NCBI GenBank assembly: GCA_022827835.1
Contig: JAJEIO010000012.1
Span: 1-64,000 of the forward strand
Reading direction: 5' to 3'
DNA from: Candidatus Latescibacterota bacterium
Lineage (GTDB): Bacteria > Latescibacterota > UBA2968 > UBA8231
DNA: 64,000 nucleotides
Shown: one piece after another, positions 18,161-26,427 of the stretch
Numbering within the stretch: position 1 is the first letter of the stretch
Layout: every line of letters begins with the position of its first letter
The notes under the pieces: generated by a model
Databases searched by the model: none
Told to the model about the DNA's origin: nothing
Seen by the model: the letters and a program-made list of their open reading frames with translations, nothing else
Made by a program: the position numbers and the translations under genes

Positions 18161-18192
18161 TATTGGGCGGCGGCAGATGCCGCCGCCCAATA
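18161..18192. repeat. 15-bp perfect inverted repeat (intercistronic hairpin)
   Basis: Bases 18161-18175 and 18178-18192 are perfect reverse complements (arm TATTGGGCGGCGGCA) around a 2-nt centre. It stands between the CBM-like gene stop (18213) and the lipoprotein start (18127). On the minus-strand transcript no U-run follows, so it is not a classical terminator; an mRNA-stabilising or partially attenuating stem is more likely. Confidence 0.75.
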
Positions 18193-18212
18193 GTGTTCAA
18201 AGGACCGTTCGA

Positions 18213-19142
18213 TTAGTCGCTGAAGGTCGCTTTGATTTTTGCCCAGCTCTCGGATTCCACTGCGGTGCCCGCGCCGCCGTCGGCGCGATCGTACTCGTCC
18301 GCGCCAAGCAGCGTGTATTCCGAGCAAACATCGCAGTTGCCCGAAGCGCCGTCCTCACCGGTTGTTGCTAGCTGGTGCGTGCGGCGATCTTCGGGATTAT
18401 CCGCTTCGTTCAACTGATAGGTCAGGCGGATGATCTGCCCGGCCTCGTTTTCGTGGCGGATGCTGTTATCCGCACCGTCCAACGACGCGTAATCCCAGAG
18501 GGGAATGCTGTACTCGTAGTTGACCGTGACGTTAGTCGAACCCGTGGTCGCTCCCGGAGGATTGGTCGTCACTCTGGACTCGGCAAACTCGTCCATCCAG
18601 TGGATTTCCTCGACCACCTGCCAGCGCAACCACCACGAGCCGTCGCCGCCATAGGGCGTTTCATACACGCCGGGGACCGGCAGATGCATGGTAAACTGCT
18701 GCCCCTCAGCACGCGTGCCCGACTCGCCGTCGCCGTCGTGCGGACCGCCGCTGGCGTTGGCGTCGGTGATGATCTCGAGATCATCGTCGCGCCAGCCGTC
18801 GTCAAAGACGTCGGAGGTGACGACTAGCGTGTCGTCGGTGGCGCGCACAAAGCCGTAGAGCCTGTTGTCGCGGTCTGTGCCCGTCCACGCCGTCATAATG
18901 GCCACGTCGAGATCGCTCTTGTCCAGCACTTCGGCCTTCTGGATTTCGTACATCTCGTCGGGACCAACGGTGAAAATGGGGTCGAACCACGCCCAGTCGC
19001 CATCGTCGCCATCAATGGTGATGGTGACATTAGCAGGCACCTCTAAGGCGAAGTAGCCAATGCCGTTGGCATTGGATTGGCCCCAGGCGAAGCTCGCCAG
19101 TGCCACAGACAACATTGCTGCTATGAGTGAGTTCCTGCGCAT
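18213..19142 (-). CDS. Exported protein, CBM9-like/DOMON-type carbohydrate-binding fold suspected
   Basis: 309 residues; signal peptide at residues 1-22 (ASFAWG). The opening of the mature part (ALEVPANVTITIDGDDGDWAWFDP) is the 'vdG.ldDWaw' start typical of family 9-like carbohydrate-binding domains, and the rest is acidic (pattern DDGWRDDDLEIITD). The chain ends in KATFSD without an Ig tail. ATG at 19142 has AAGGAG 6 nt upstream; an in-frame ATG at 19214 also carries a perfect anti-16S sequence, but too close to it, and would bury the signal peptide. Located between the parvulin gene and the lipoprotein gene in the surface operon. A ligand-binding surface protein is likely; the ligand is unknown. 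Confidence 0.78.
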   Translation of the reverse strand: MRRNSLIAAMLSVALASFAWGQSNANGIGYFALEVPANVTITIDGDDGDWAWFDPIFTVGPDEMYEIQKAEVLDKSDLDVAIMTAWTGTDRDNRLYGFVRATDDTLVVTSDVFDDGWRDDDLEIITDANASGGPHDGDGESGTRAEGQQFTMHLPVPGVYETPYGGDGSWWLRWQVVEEIHWMDEFAESRVTTNPPGATTGSTNVTVNYEYSIPLWDYASLDGADNSIRHENEAGQIIRLTYQLNEADNPEDRRTHQLATTGEDGASGNCDVCSEYTLLGADEYDRADGGAGTAVESESWAKIKATFSD

Positions 19143-19214
19143 ACTTTTCTCCTTATGGATAGAGTTAGAGATATTGCTCTTTTCTGCTCCTGCAGTTGCG
19201 AACGTTGTATCCAT

Positions 19215-19224
19215 TCACCTCCTT
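19215..19224 (-). promoter_or_regulatory. Second, perfect Shine-Dalgarno sequence in the CBM-like leader
   Basis: On the minus strand the bases read AAGGAGGTGA immediately before an in-frame ATG at 19214. The distance is shorter than optimal, so it may be a standby ribosome site for the true start at 19142 or may start a short N-terminal extension. Confidence 0.45.
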
Positions 19225-19278
19225 CCGCATTTAGAGTAGGAATATCTGGGCTCGTCTAGGCGTGGAAACGCAGAGCCG

Positions 19279-20994
19279 CTACTTCTCTAGGTTAGACAGG
19301 GCTTGTTCATCGACAACTATCTCAGTCCTATATTTGTGCCTCAACTCCTCTAGGTAGCTATCAAAGTCTTCTTCAATCGCGTGCCGATGGGCGTAGCGCA
19401 ATTGACGCCATATTCTGGACTGCACCTTGGATGTAGAAAAAGAAAGAGTTTTTTCTGGGCGCGTCGCCAGCACTTCGAGTACGAGATATCCCGTCATATC
19501 GCCGCTCAACTGGATAGGAAGCGGTCCCTTGATGTCGCCAACCGGCAGGCCCCGCACGGCTTGGATCATGGTGGCCATAGCGCCCTGGGCCGTCGCCGTG
19601 TCAGCCAGCGTGAAGTTAAATATGTCGAACTGGCGTACGCGTCCTTTAAATGCCGGATACTCGCGCATGATCTCGGCCATATCCTCACCGGAGCGCACGC
19701 GCTGGGCGATAGCGCGCGAAGCTGGTTCCGAATCGACTAGGGCACCGGCAAAAAACGTGCGCATTGGCAAGGTGAATTCGTCTGCTAGGTCCCGATATAG
19801 AGTGCGCCGCTGTGCCTCTGTGACGAAGCGCGATTCTACTTCTGTTCGCCGCAGCATCTCGACCATGGCTTCTTCGCGCTTATCCCGCACGAACTGGACC
19901 ACGGCTTCCTCGCGATCCAATCCCCGTTGTTGGGCCAGCAGAGGCAGCAGGATTTTGCGCAGTGTTTCGTCTTGGGCAAATTCGACCACGGCGGTGCTAT
20001 CTATGGGGTGGGGACGGCGCTTGGGTTCGGCTTCCTCTACCAAAGCCACATACGCGTTCAGGTCGATACTCCCTCCACTATAGCGCAGCAGGATGCGTAC
20101 GTGGTCTCCTGCTTCTAGCACGGGCACACCGCCTTCGGCTAATCGCCCCCGCTGGAGCAATACGCCCAATACCTGTGGATCTACTGAAAAACCAAAGTGC
20201 GTTTTCTGGTCGGCTAAGTATTTGGACCAGCGATCTTTTTTTTGCTGCTTTTCCAGCGCTTGGCGCAGCATCTTCTTTTGTCGCTCAAAACTTACATAGC
20301 GCTCTTCATTGGCTCTGATCAGGTGGTAGGTTCCCTGCGGGTTGCGGTACGGTTCGGACACTTGGCCGACCTGTAGGCGAAAAAGCTCGGCGACAAACCC
20401 GCTGTGCTGTGCTTCTTCCTCCTGCCAGAAACCCATGTCTCCACCTTTGGCCGCTGATGTGCGATCGAGGGACTGTTCGCGCGCCAGTACTGCAAAATCG
20501 GCACCTTGCCGCAGTCGCTCTTGCACGGCCTGGGCTTCTTCGAGACTGCCTACCTGAATGTGACTCGCCCGCACTTCCCGCTTTTTGTGCAATCCGCTCT
20601 GGTGGAAATGCGCCCGCAGTTCCTCTTCCGATATGGAAACATCTCCCGTGACTTCCTCGTACAGCCGCTCCACTAGTCGCCGGGCACGCACCTGCTGCAC
20701 GCTTGCAACCACCTCGGGATGCTGATCCAAACCCTTCGCCCTAGCATCTAAGACCAGCAGCTTGCGATCGATAAAAGGCTGTAGCATTTCCCGCGCATTT
20801 CCCGCGGCAAAACGGCGCATATTGCGCTCGGTGCGGAGCAAGTCATCTATCATGATGACCTCGCTCCCGACTCTGGCCAGCACGGCTGAATTCACAGCCC
20901 ATGAATCAACCGCCATCAGCCCGACGATCGCCGTCATAGCCCAGTAGGTAGCCATCTGTCCAGCGCAAACCTGCGCTCTTTTTGTCGCATTCAT
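19279..20994 (-). CDS. SurA/PpiD-like periplasmic peptidyl-prolyl isomerase (parvulin)
   Basis: 571 residues. A hydrophobic export segment (residues about 15-33) precedes a SurA-N-like helical part and one parvulin rotamase domain at residues about 140-235 (EVRASHIQVGSLEEAQAVQERL, FAVLAREQSLD, KGGDMGFWQEEE, GQVSEPYRNPQGTYHLI). A long C-terminal helical region with further SurA-like parts follows. It should act as a periplasmic chaperone/foldase for outer-membrane or secreted clients. Being first in the run that encodes the large surface proteins, it probably serves them specifically. No good ribosome-binding site is visible before ATG 20994. Confidence 0.9.
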   Translation of the reverse strand: MNATKRAQVCAGQMATYWAMTAIVGLMAVDSWAVNSAVLARVGSEVIMIDDLLRTERNMRRFAAGNAREMLQPFIDRKLLVLDARAKGLDQHPEVVASVQQVRARRLVERLYEEVTGDVSISEEELRAHFHQSGLHKKREVRASHIQVGSLEEAQAVQERLRQGADFAVLAREQSLDRTSAAKGGDMGFWQEEEAQHSGFVAELFRLQVGQVSEPYRNPQGTYHLIRANEERYVSFERQKKMLRQALEKQQKKDRWSKYLADQKTHFGFSVDPQVLGVLLQRGRLAEGGVPVLEAGDHVRILLRYSGGSIDLNAYVALVEEAEPKRRPHPIDSTAVVEFAQDETLRKILLPLLAQQRGLDREEAVVQFVRDKREEAMVEMLRRTEVESRFVTEAQRRTLYRDLADEFTLPMRTFFAGALVDSEPASRAIAQRVRSGEDMAEIMREYPAFKGRVRQFDIFNFTLADTATAQGAMATMIQAVRGLPVGDIKGPLPIQLSGDMTGYLVLEVLATRPEKTLSFSTSKVQSRIWRQLRYAHRHAIEEDFDSYLEELRHKYRTEIVVDEQALSNLEK

Positions 20995-21262
20995 AAAGTA
21001 GTATTACAACCTTGTGAACATCCGTCTCATACAGGTACAGGGGTTACGACATCGCAAGGTAGTGAAAAATACGATATATAGTTTAAAAAAAGGTCCTGTG
21101 TCAAGCGGTGTTCTTCCACATCGATCTACCAAGCCGAGATGTCACCTCGTACGCTATGTGCGTTAATAACAGACCCGTTCGATCAACATTGCGTTTTCAG
21201 TACCCATTTAGACGCCAATGGGTCTACGCATCCAACGTGATCTTTTTTCGTCGTACTGCGCC
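20995..21262. other. Intergenic region upstream of the surface-protein operon
   Basis: 268 bases without a credible gene. It includes an AT-rich stretch (21069-21090, with ACGATATATAGTTTAAA on the plus strand) that could hold the minus-strand promoter of the parvulin gene, but I cannot pick a convincing -35/-10 pair. No terminator hairpin is evident for the convergently placed xylulokinase end. Confidence 0.4.
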
Positions 21263-22831
21263 CTAAGTGTGCGCTTGTTCTAGGGCGGCGTACTGGCCGA
21301 TGAGTTCGTCGTACGCGGCTACGGCTCTTGGCTCTGGTTCTATGGTTGATCCGGCGATTGGCTGCGCGAATGGCTCGACGACTTCCGCCCACGAGGGCGC
21401 GTGGCCGGTTGAGGATTGGTGAGCGTGGGCAGCGCGCAAGGCTGCGCCTAACGCCGCTGAATTGGTCGTCTCGAAGCGATGGACCGGGCAGTTGTGGACG
21501 TTGGCGAAGACGCGCAGGATTTCGGCGTTGGCTGACGCGCCGCCGGTGACGTAGAGCGAAGAAATTTCTACTCCCATCCAACGCGCGTGGATGCGCGAGG
21601 AAAGGGCTTGGGCTTCAATGACGGCGCGGACATTGGCCAGTGCGTCGGTGGGGTCGAGGTTTTGGCGGACGACGTGGGGTTGGGGGACTTTGGGGACGAT
21701 TTCTGGCGCGAAGTAAGGGAGCATCAGAGCACCATTGTTGCTTGGGGGCGTGGCGCGTAGGGCGCTGGTGAACTGATCCCAGTTCATGCCGTATTGGTCG
21801 CGCACAGCCTCGCGGGCCAAGCTGCCGTTGAGATAGCAAGTCAGGGCCATGTAGTGCGTGCCGTCGGGTGAGGCAAAGACCGCGCCCTCGCCGGCTGCGG
21901 AAGTGCGTGGCTGATCCATGCAGGCGAACAGAGTATCCGAAGTTCCCAAGCTCAGGGCGACTTGGCCCGGAGCGACGAGGCCGAGGCCGATGAGGCTGCA
22001 CGGATTGTCGCCGGAAAAAGGCAACAGGAGACAGTCGTCCGCAAAGCCGTAGCGACCCACGTGATAGGGGCTGATGGGGCCGACGGGCTGGCTGGAAGGG
22101 GCAATGGGCAGGAGTTTGGCGGCTAGGCCGGGAGCGGTAGCGTCGAGCGCGCGCGTGCTCCACTGGCGCGCGGCAATGTCCATCATGTTGGTGCCGCTGC
22201 CGTCGCCGGGGTCAACGCCGACGAGCCGTCCGGCGAGCAGGCTGGCGACGTAGGAGCTGACCAAGCCGATGTAAGCGGTGTCGGCGTAAGCGTCGGGTTC
22301 GGTCTGGTAAAACTTGCGGATCTGCGGGCCGCTGAAGCGCTCAAAGGCCGCGTTGCCGGTGAGCGCGAGGAGTGCATCGCGCCCGCCGACGGCCGCTTCG
22401 ATCTCGGCGCATTGCGAGGCCGTGGAAGTGTCCATCCAAATGGGAGAAGTTGGGCGGGCGAAGATGGCGGCGAGTTGGTCTTTGAGCGGCTGGCTGGGCG
22501 ATAGACGCGCTAGGGCTGGGCCGGCGCTGGCGTTGAGATAAACGGTGCCGTGCTGCTGGCCGCTGCCGGCGATGGCTTGCACTGCGCTGAGATCGTGGCC
22601 TTGGTCGGCGAGCGTTTGCAGGAGCAGGTCCAGCGCTTCGGCCCACATCAGGGGGATACTGTGGACCACGCCCTCACCGAGGTCGAGGACGCCGTTGACG
22701 ACTCCATACGTGGCTTTGAAGTGCTCGTCGAAGTTGATGGACGCTTCGGCGACGATAGTACGTTGCTCCGCGTCGATGATCAGGCCGGTGATGGATTGGG
22801 TGCTAGCGTCGATGCCCAGATACTTGCTCAT
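21263..22831 (-). CDS. xylB: Xylulokinase-like FGGY sugar kinase
   Basis: 522-residue FGGY-family kinase. The start MSKYLGIDASTQS is the phosphate-1 motif; GSGQQHGTVYL, WMDTSTASQC, SLGTSDTLFA and the adenosine-binding YVTGGASANAEIL follow in the family order. SGQQHG and WMDTST are typical of D-xylulokinase, including the eukaryotic XYLB type. It converts D-xylulose to xylulose 5-phosphate for the pentose phosphate pathway. ATG at 22831 is chosen; a 49-codon upstream extension lacks family similarity and overlaps the divergent SHMT gene. The two divergent genes are separated by 73 bp containing a palindrome (22848-22876). Confidence 0.9.
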   Translation of the reverse strand: MSKYLGIDASTQSITGLIIDAEQRTIVAEASINFDEHFKATYGVVNGVLDLGEGVVHSIPLMWAEALDLLLQTLADQGHDLSAVQAIAGSGQQHGTVYLNASAGPALARLSPSQPLKDQLAAIFARPTSPIWMDTSTASQCAEIEAAVGGRDALLALTGNAAFERFSGPQIRKFYQTEPDAYADTAYIGLVSSYVASLLAGRLVGVDPGDGSGTNMMDIAARQWSTRALDATAPGLAAKLLPIAPSSQPVGPISPYHVGRYGFADDCLLLPFSGDNPCSLIGLGLVAPGQVALSLGTSDTLFACMDQPRTSAAGEGAVFASPDGTHYMALTCYLNGSLAREAVRDQYGMNWDQFTSALRATPPSNNGALMLPYFAPEIVPKVPQPHVVRQNLDPTDALANVRAVIEAQALSSRIHARWMGVEISSLYVTGGASANAEILRVFANVHNCPVHRFETTNSAALGAALRAAHAHQSSTGHAPSWAEVVEPFAQPIAGSTIEPEPRAVAAYDELIGQYAALEQAHT

Positions 22832-22847
22832 AGAAATACCCCGCCGT

Positions 22848-22876
22848 AATTTTTGTGAGCTACTCACACCAAAATT
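22848..22876. promoter_or_regulatory. Imperfect palindrome between divergent xylB and glyA (operator-like)
   Basis: GTGAG-CTA-CTCAC (22855-22867) is flanked by A/T arms that pair except for a 2-nt insertion. The size and position fit a dimeric repressor site controlling both divergent genes; no regulator gene is adjacent. Confidence 0.45.
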
Positions 22877-22904
22877 AACAAACGCGCTGGGGAGGACAAA
22901 ACCA

Positions 22905-24224
22905 ATGGAGGCAGTGGCGGTGCGGCCCGAAATCGCGGGGACGCTGGCGGCAGTGGACCCGGAGGTCGAGGCTATCATTCGCGCTGAAAACAGGCGTCAG
23001 CACAACAAAATTCGCCTGATCCCATCTGAAAACTACGCCAGTCAAGCCGTACTCGAAGCCAGCGGTTCCATCCTGACGAATAAGTACTCCGAAGGGTACG
23101 CAGGCGCGCGCTACTACGAGGGCCAGCGAGAAATCGACAAGATCGAGCGGCTCTGCGTCGAGCGAGCCAAGGAGGTTTTTGGTGCCGAGCACGTCAATGT
23201 GCAGCCCTATTCAGGCTCGCCGGCCAATCAGGCCGTGTACGTCGGCCTCTGCGCGCCGGGCGATACGGTCATGGGCTTGGCGCTGGCGCACGGAGGTCAT
23301 CTGACGCATGGCGACCGCGTTAGCATCTCGGGGATGCACTACAAGTCCGTGCAATACGGGGTGTGCCGGGACTCGGGCGAAATCGATTTTGATCAAGTAG
23401 AATCGCTGGCCAAAGAGTACCGGCCCAAGCTGCTCTTCTGCGGGGGTACGGCCTATCCGCGCATCGTTGATTTTGCGCGCTTTGCTGAGATCGGGCATTT
23501 GGTGGGGGCCATTGTGGTTGCCGACATCGCGCATATTGCCGGGTTGGTGGCCGCCGGGGTGCATCCCAGTCCCGTGCCGCACGTAGATGTGGTAACTACT
23601 ACTACGCACAAGTCGCTGCGGGGGCCGCGCGGCGGGATGATCTTGTGCCGGGCGCAGTACGCCGAAGCCATTGATAAGGCGGTGTTCCCAGGCTTGCAGG
23701 GCGGACCGCACAACAGCACCACCGCGGCGATTGCCGTGGCGCTCAAGGAGGCGATGAGCGCGGAGTTTAAGCTGTATGCCCGGCAGATCGTCGCCAACGC
23801 TCAGACTTTGGCCGCTGCGCTGTCGGCGCGCGGTTTTGCCCTCAGCTCGGGCGGCACCGACAACCACTTGATCCTCATGGACGTGACCAACAAGGGCATT
23901 ACTGGTTATGTGATGGCCAAGGCACTGGACGCAGCGGGTATCGTCTGCAATTTCAATCGCGTGCCATTTGATCCGCGGCCAGCGCGCAAGCCCAGTGGCA
24001 TCCGCATCGGCACGCCGGCGATTACCAGCCGGGGCTTTGGTGCAGAAGAGATGGGGCAGTTGGCCGAGTGGATGGATCGGGTGGCTCAGGTCCGGGCCAA
24101 TAAAGCGCTGGAACTCGACGACCGGAAAGCGGAGTACGCTGAGGTAGCGGCTGAAGTGCGGGCACTCTGCGCTCGCTTCCCGGCACCCGGCTTACTCTAC
24201 GACGGGGGGGGAAAGCCGCTCTAA
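22905..24224 (+). CDS. glyA: Serine hydroxymethyltransferase
   Basis: 439-residue PLP enzyme interconverting serine and glycine with transfer of a one-carbon unit to tetrahydrofolate. Family blocks are intact: IRLIPSENYASQAVLEASG, NKYSEGYAGARYYEGQ, NVQPYSGSPANQAVY, the Schiff-base lysine in VVTTTTHKSLRGPRGGM, and GTPAITSRGFG. ATG at 22905 has GGAGG 9 nt upstream; a longer in-frame ORF beginning at 22545 is antisense to xylB and is not real. The next gene follows after only 3 nt, so glyA and the SelA-like enzyme form one operon. No glycine riboswitch was recognised in the short leader. Confidence 0.95.
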   Translation: MEAVAVRPEIAGTLAAVDPEVEAIIRAENRRQHNKIRLIPSENYASQAVLEASGSILTNKYSEGYAGARYYEGQREIDKIERLCVERAKEVFGAEHVNVQPYSGSPANQAVYVGLCAPGDTVMGLALAHGGHLTHGDRVSISGMHYKSVQYGVCRDSGEIDFDQVESLAKEYRPKLLFCGGTAYPRIVDFARFAEIGHLVGAIVVADIAHIAGLVAAGVHPSPVPHVDVVTTTTHKSLRGPRGGMILCRAQYAEAIDKAVFPGLQGGPHNSTTAAIAVALKEAMSAEFKLYARQIVANAQTLAAALSARGFALSSGGTDNHLILMDVTNKGITGYVMAKALDAAGIVCNFNRVPFDPRPARKPSGIRIGTPAITSRGFGAEEMGQLAEWMDRVAQVRANKALELDDRKAEYAEVAAEVRALCARFPAPGLLYDGGGKPL

Positions 24225-24227
24225 AAT

Positions 24228-25427
24228 ATGGACATATATCGAGAATTAGGCATCGATCCCATTATCAACGCCGTAGGACCGGCGACGCGATTGAGCGGGT
24301 CGATTATGCACCCAGAGGTGGCCGAGGCCATGCGGCAGGCTTCGGAGCGCTGCGTGGATATAGCGCAGATGCAGGCACGGGCTGGGGAGGTTATCGCCGA
24401 GATTACTGGCGCGGAGGCCGGGTACGTGACGAGTGGGGCGGCGGCGGGCTTGTTGCTGGGGACGGCCGCTTGTGTGACCGGATTGGATCCGGGGAAGATG
24501 AACCGCTTGCCGGATACGTCCGGGATGAAGAACGAAGTGATTATGGCGCGCAGCCACCGGAACTTCTACGACCACGCGGTGCGCTCGGTGGGCATTGAGT
24601 TGGTGGAGGTGGGGATTGCCGATCGCTTTTCCGGGGCGGGAATACGCGATGCAGAAGGGTGGGAGATTGAGGCGGCGATTACTGAGCAGACGGCGGCGAT
24701 CGTGTACGTGGCATACGCGCACACTCAGCCATCGCTGGAAGAGGTGGTGGCTGCGGCTCGCAAGGGCGGCGTGCCGGTGATTGTAGATGCGGCAGGGCAG
24801 TTGCCGCCAGCGAGCAATTTGCAGCGCTTCATTGCCGCTGGAGCCGATTTGGTCGCCTTTAGCGGCGGCAAGGCCATCGGTGGGCCACAGGCTTCGGGGA
24901 TTTTGTGCGGGCGGCGGGATTTGATCGCCGCGGCCGCGTTGCAACACCAGGATCTCGACGTGATGCCCGAGCTGTGGGACCCGCCGGCGAGTTTGATCGA
25001 CAAGTCGCAGCTACCCGGTGCCCCGCAGCACGGCATTGGGCGGCCCTGCAAGGTCGGCAAGGAGGAGATCGCGGGGTTGGTGAAGGCGCTGCGTCTTTTT
25101 GTGGCCGAAGACCCGGCGAAACGGCGGCAACGCTGGTATGCGCTGATGGAGGAACTGGTCGCTGCGTGTGGAGCACTGCGACACGCCGAGATTGCGGTGG
25201 TAGCCGACCGCAAGCGCGCCGAGATTCCTACGGCACGGTTGGTGCTCGACGAGGAAGTCGCAGGTATGACGGCGTTGGAACTGGTCAAGGTGCTACAGGA
25301 AGGCCAGCCGCCAATCGCCGCTAACCCGACATATGTGCACGAGGGGGCGGTGATTTTTGGGCCGATGTGTCTCAAGGAGGGCGAGCCTGAACAGATCGCC
25401 CGCCGTCTCAAAGAATTACTCGGCTAG
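24228..25427 (+). CDS. SelA/DgaE-like PLP-dependent enzyme
   Basis: 399-residue fold-type I PLP protein of the SelA-like group, which includes selenocysteine synthase and D-glucosaminate-6-phosphate ammonia-lyase (DgaE). Diagnostic parts: INAVGPATRLSGSIMHPEV at the N-terminus, VTSGAAAGLLLGTAA, VDAAGQLPPASNL, and FSGGKAIGGPQASGIL containing the PLP lysine near residue 215. True SelA proteins are longer (about 460 residues) with an N-terminal tRNA-binding part, which is absent here, and no selenoprotein machinery is near. A lyase or aminotransferase acting on an amino sugar or amino acid is more likely. Translational coupling to glyA (3-nt gap) hints at glycine/serine-linked metabolism. Confidence 0.82.
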   Translation: MDIYRELGIDPIINAVGPATRLSGSIMHPEVAEAMRQASERCVDIAQMQARAGEVIAEITGAEAGYVTSGAAAGLLLGTAACVTGLDPGKMNRLPDTSGMKNEVIMARSHRNFYDHAVRSVGIELVEVGIADRFSGAGIRDAEGWEIEAAITEQTAAIVYVAYAHTQPSLEEVVAAARKGGVPVIVDAAGQLPPASNLQRFIAAGADLVAFSGGKAIGGPQASGILCGRRDLIAAAALQHQDLDVMPELWDPPASLIDKSQLPGAPQHGIGRPCKVGKEEIAGLVKALRLFVAEDPAKRRQRWYALMEELVAACGALRHAEIAVVADRKRAEIPTARLVLDEEVAGMTALELVKVLQEGQPPIAANPTYVHEGAVIFGPMCLKEGEPEQIARRLKELLG

Positions 25428-25431
25428 CAGA

Positions 25432-26427
25432 TTAAAACTGCGCCCCCCAATAGGCGGCACCCAGCAGCGCGGTCTTGTCGTTGAGCACGACGTGGACGGG
25501 AATGGCCGCGAGCGGCTCGCCCATGCGGCCTTTGTCTACAAAGCCCTCCATAAAGCGGCCGTCGCGCAGCTTGGCGAGGATCTTGGGCGCAATGCCGCCG
25601 CCGACGAAAACCCCACCCGAAGACATCAACTTGAGCGCTAAGTTGCCCGCCTCGCGGCCGTAGAGGAGCGCGAAGAGGTCGAGGGCCGTTACCGCCAGCG
25701 CGGAGTGGCTTTCGAGGCCGGCGCGCGCGATGGCGTCGGCGCGGTCGGGTTGTTCTGCCTCGGGGGCCAGAGAAGCGTCGGCGCGATCGGGATGCCGTTC
25801 GCACAGAAAGTCGTAGATCGCGGCCAAGCCTTGGCCTGAGACCACCCGTTCCCAGCTAACGTGGCCGTAGAGCTTGTTGAGGAAATGCCAAAGCTCGGCT
25901 TCGAGCGCGGTACTTGGCCCAAAGGTTGCGTGGCCGCCCTCAGAGGCGATTGCTGCGTAGCGGTCCTCAGCCCAGCACAAGCCCCCCTCGCCTAGCCCGG
26001 TGCCAGCGGCGATGACGGCGATGTTGCCCTTTGGGTCGCGCTGCCCTTGGTTGAGCGGACACAGGTCGTCTGGTTCCAACACCAAGGTGCCATAGGAAGT
26101 TGCTTGCAAATCGTTGAGCAGGTGAACGTGAGTGCCGTTGAGCACGGCCGAAATTTCGCTGGGGTCAATGAGCCAGGGCAGATTGACAGCGCGGACGGGA
26201 AGCTGATGGACGGGGCCGGGGACGCCTAAGACCGTGCGGCTGGGATCGATCTGCGTCTCGTCGGCGAAGGCTTTGAGCAGCGTACCGGCGCTGGGGTAGG
26301 ACGCAGTTTGATAGCGCCGTTCGACGAGAGGGGTAAAGCCTTGGGCGGCTGGGTCGAAAGCGGCGAGGTACGTTTTGGTGCCGCCGACATCACCGGCGAT
26401 GATCACAGGGGTGCCCACTTTCTCCAA
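25432..26427 (-). CDS. glk: Glucokinase
   Basis: 331-residue ATP-dependent glucokinase of the bacterial Glk family, producing glucose 6-phosphate. Motifs in order: GDVGGTKTYLA (phosphate 1), VPGPV, LNDLQATSYG with the catalytic aspartate, AAGTGLGEGGL (phosphate 2), SEGGHATFGP with the glucose-contacting Glu/His, and SSGGVFVGGGIAPKIL near the C-terminus. It overlaps the 3' end of zwf by 25 bp on the same strand, so the two enzymes feeding the oxidative pentose phosphate route are translated from one message. Confidence 0.94.
   Translation of the reverse strand: MEKVGTPVIIAGDVGGTKTYLAAFDPAAQGFTPLVERRYQTASYPSAGTLLKAFADETQIDPSRTVLGVPGPVHQLPVRAVNLPWLIDPSEISAVLNGTHVHLLNDLQATSYGTLVLEPDDLCPLNQGQRDPKGNIAVIAAGTGLGEGGLCWAEDRYAAIASEGGHATFGPSTALEAELWHFLNKLYGHVSWERVVSGQGLAAIYDFLCERHPDRADASLAPEAEQPDRADAIARAGLESHSALAVTALDLFALLYGREAGNLALKLMSSGGVFVGGGIAPKILAKLRDGRFMEGFVDKGRMGEPLAAIPVHVVLNDKTALLGAAYWGAQF

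Noticed and set aside
22545..22904. Upstream in-frame extension of the SHMT gene
   Set aside because: It is antisense to xylB and lacks SHMT similarity; ATG 22905 has the correct ribosome site and family N-terminus.
22832..22904. Glycine riboswitch before glyA
   Set aside because: The leader is too short and shows no aptamer-like conserved blocks, only a small palindrome.
22832..22978. 49-codon N-terminal extension of xylulokinase
   Set aside because: It would overlap the divergent glyA start, and the FGGY fold begins exactly at MSKYLGID.
24228..25427. Selenocysteine synthase (SelA) as evidence for selenoprotein synthesis
   Set aside because: The protein lacks the N-terminal tRNA-binding part; no SelB, tRNA-Sec or in-frame UGA gene is in the window.
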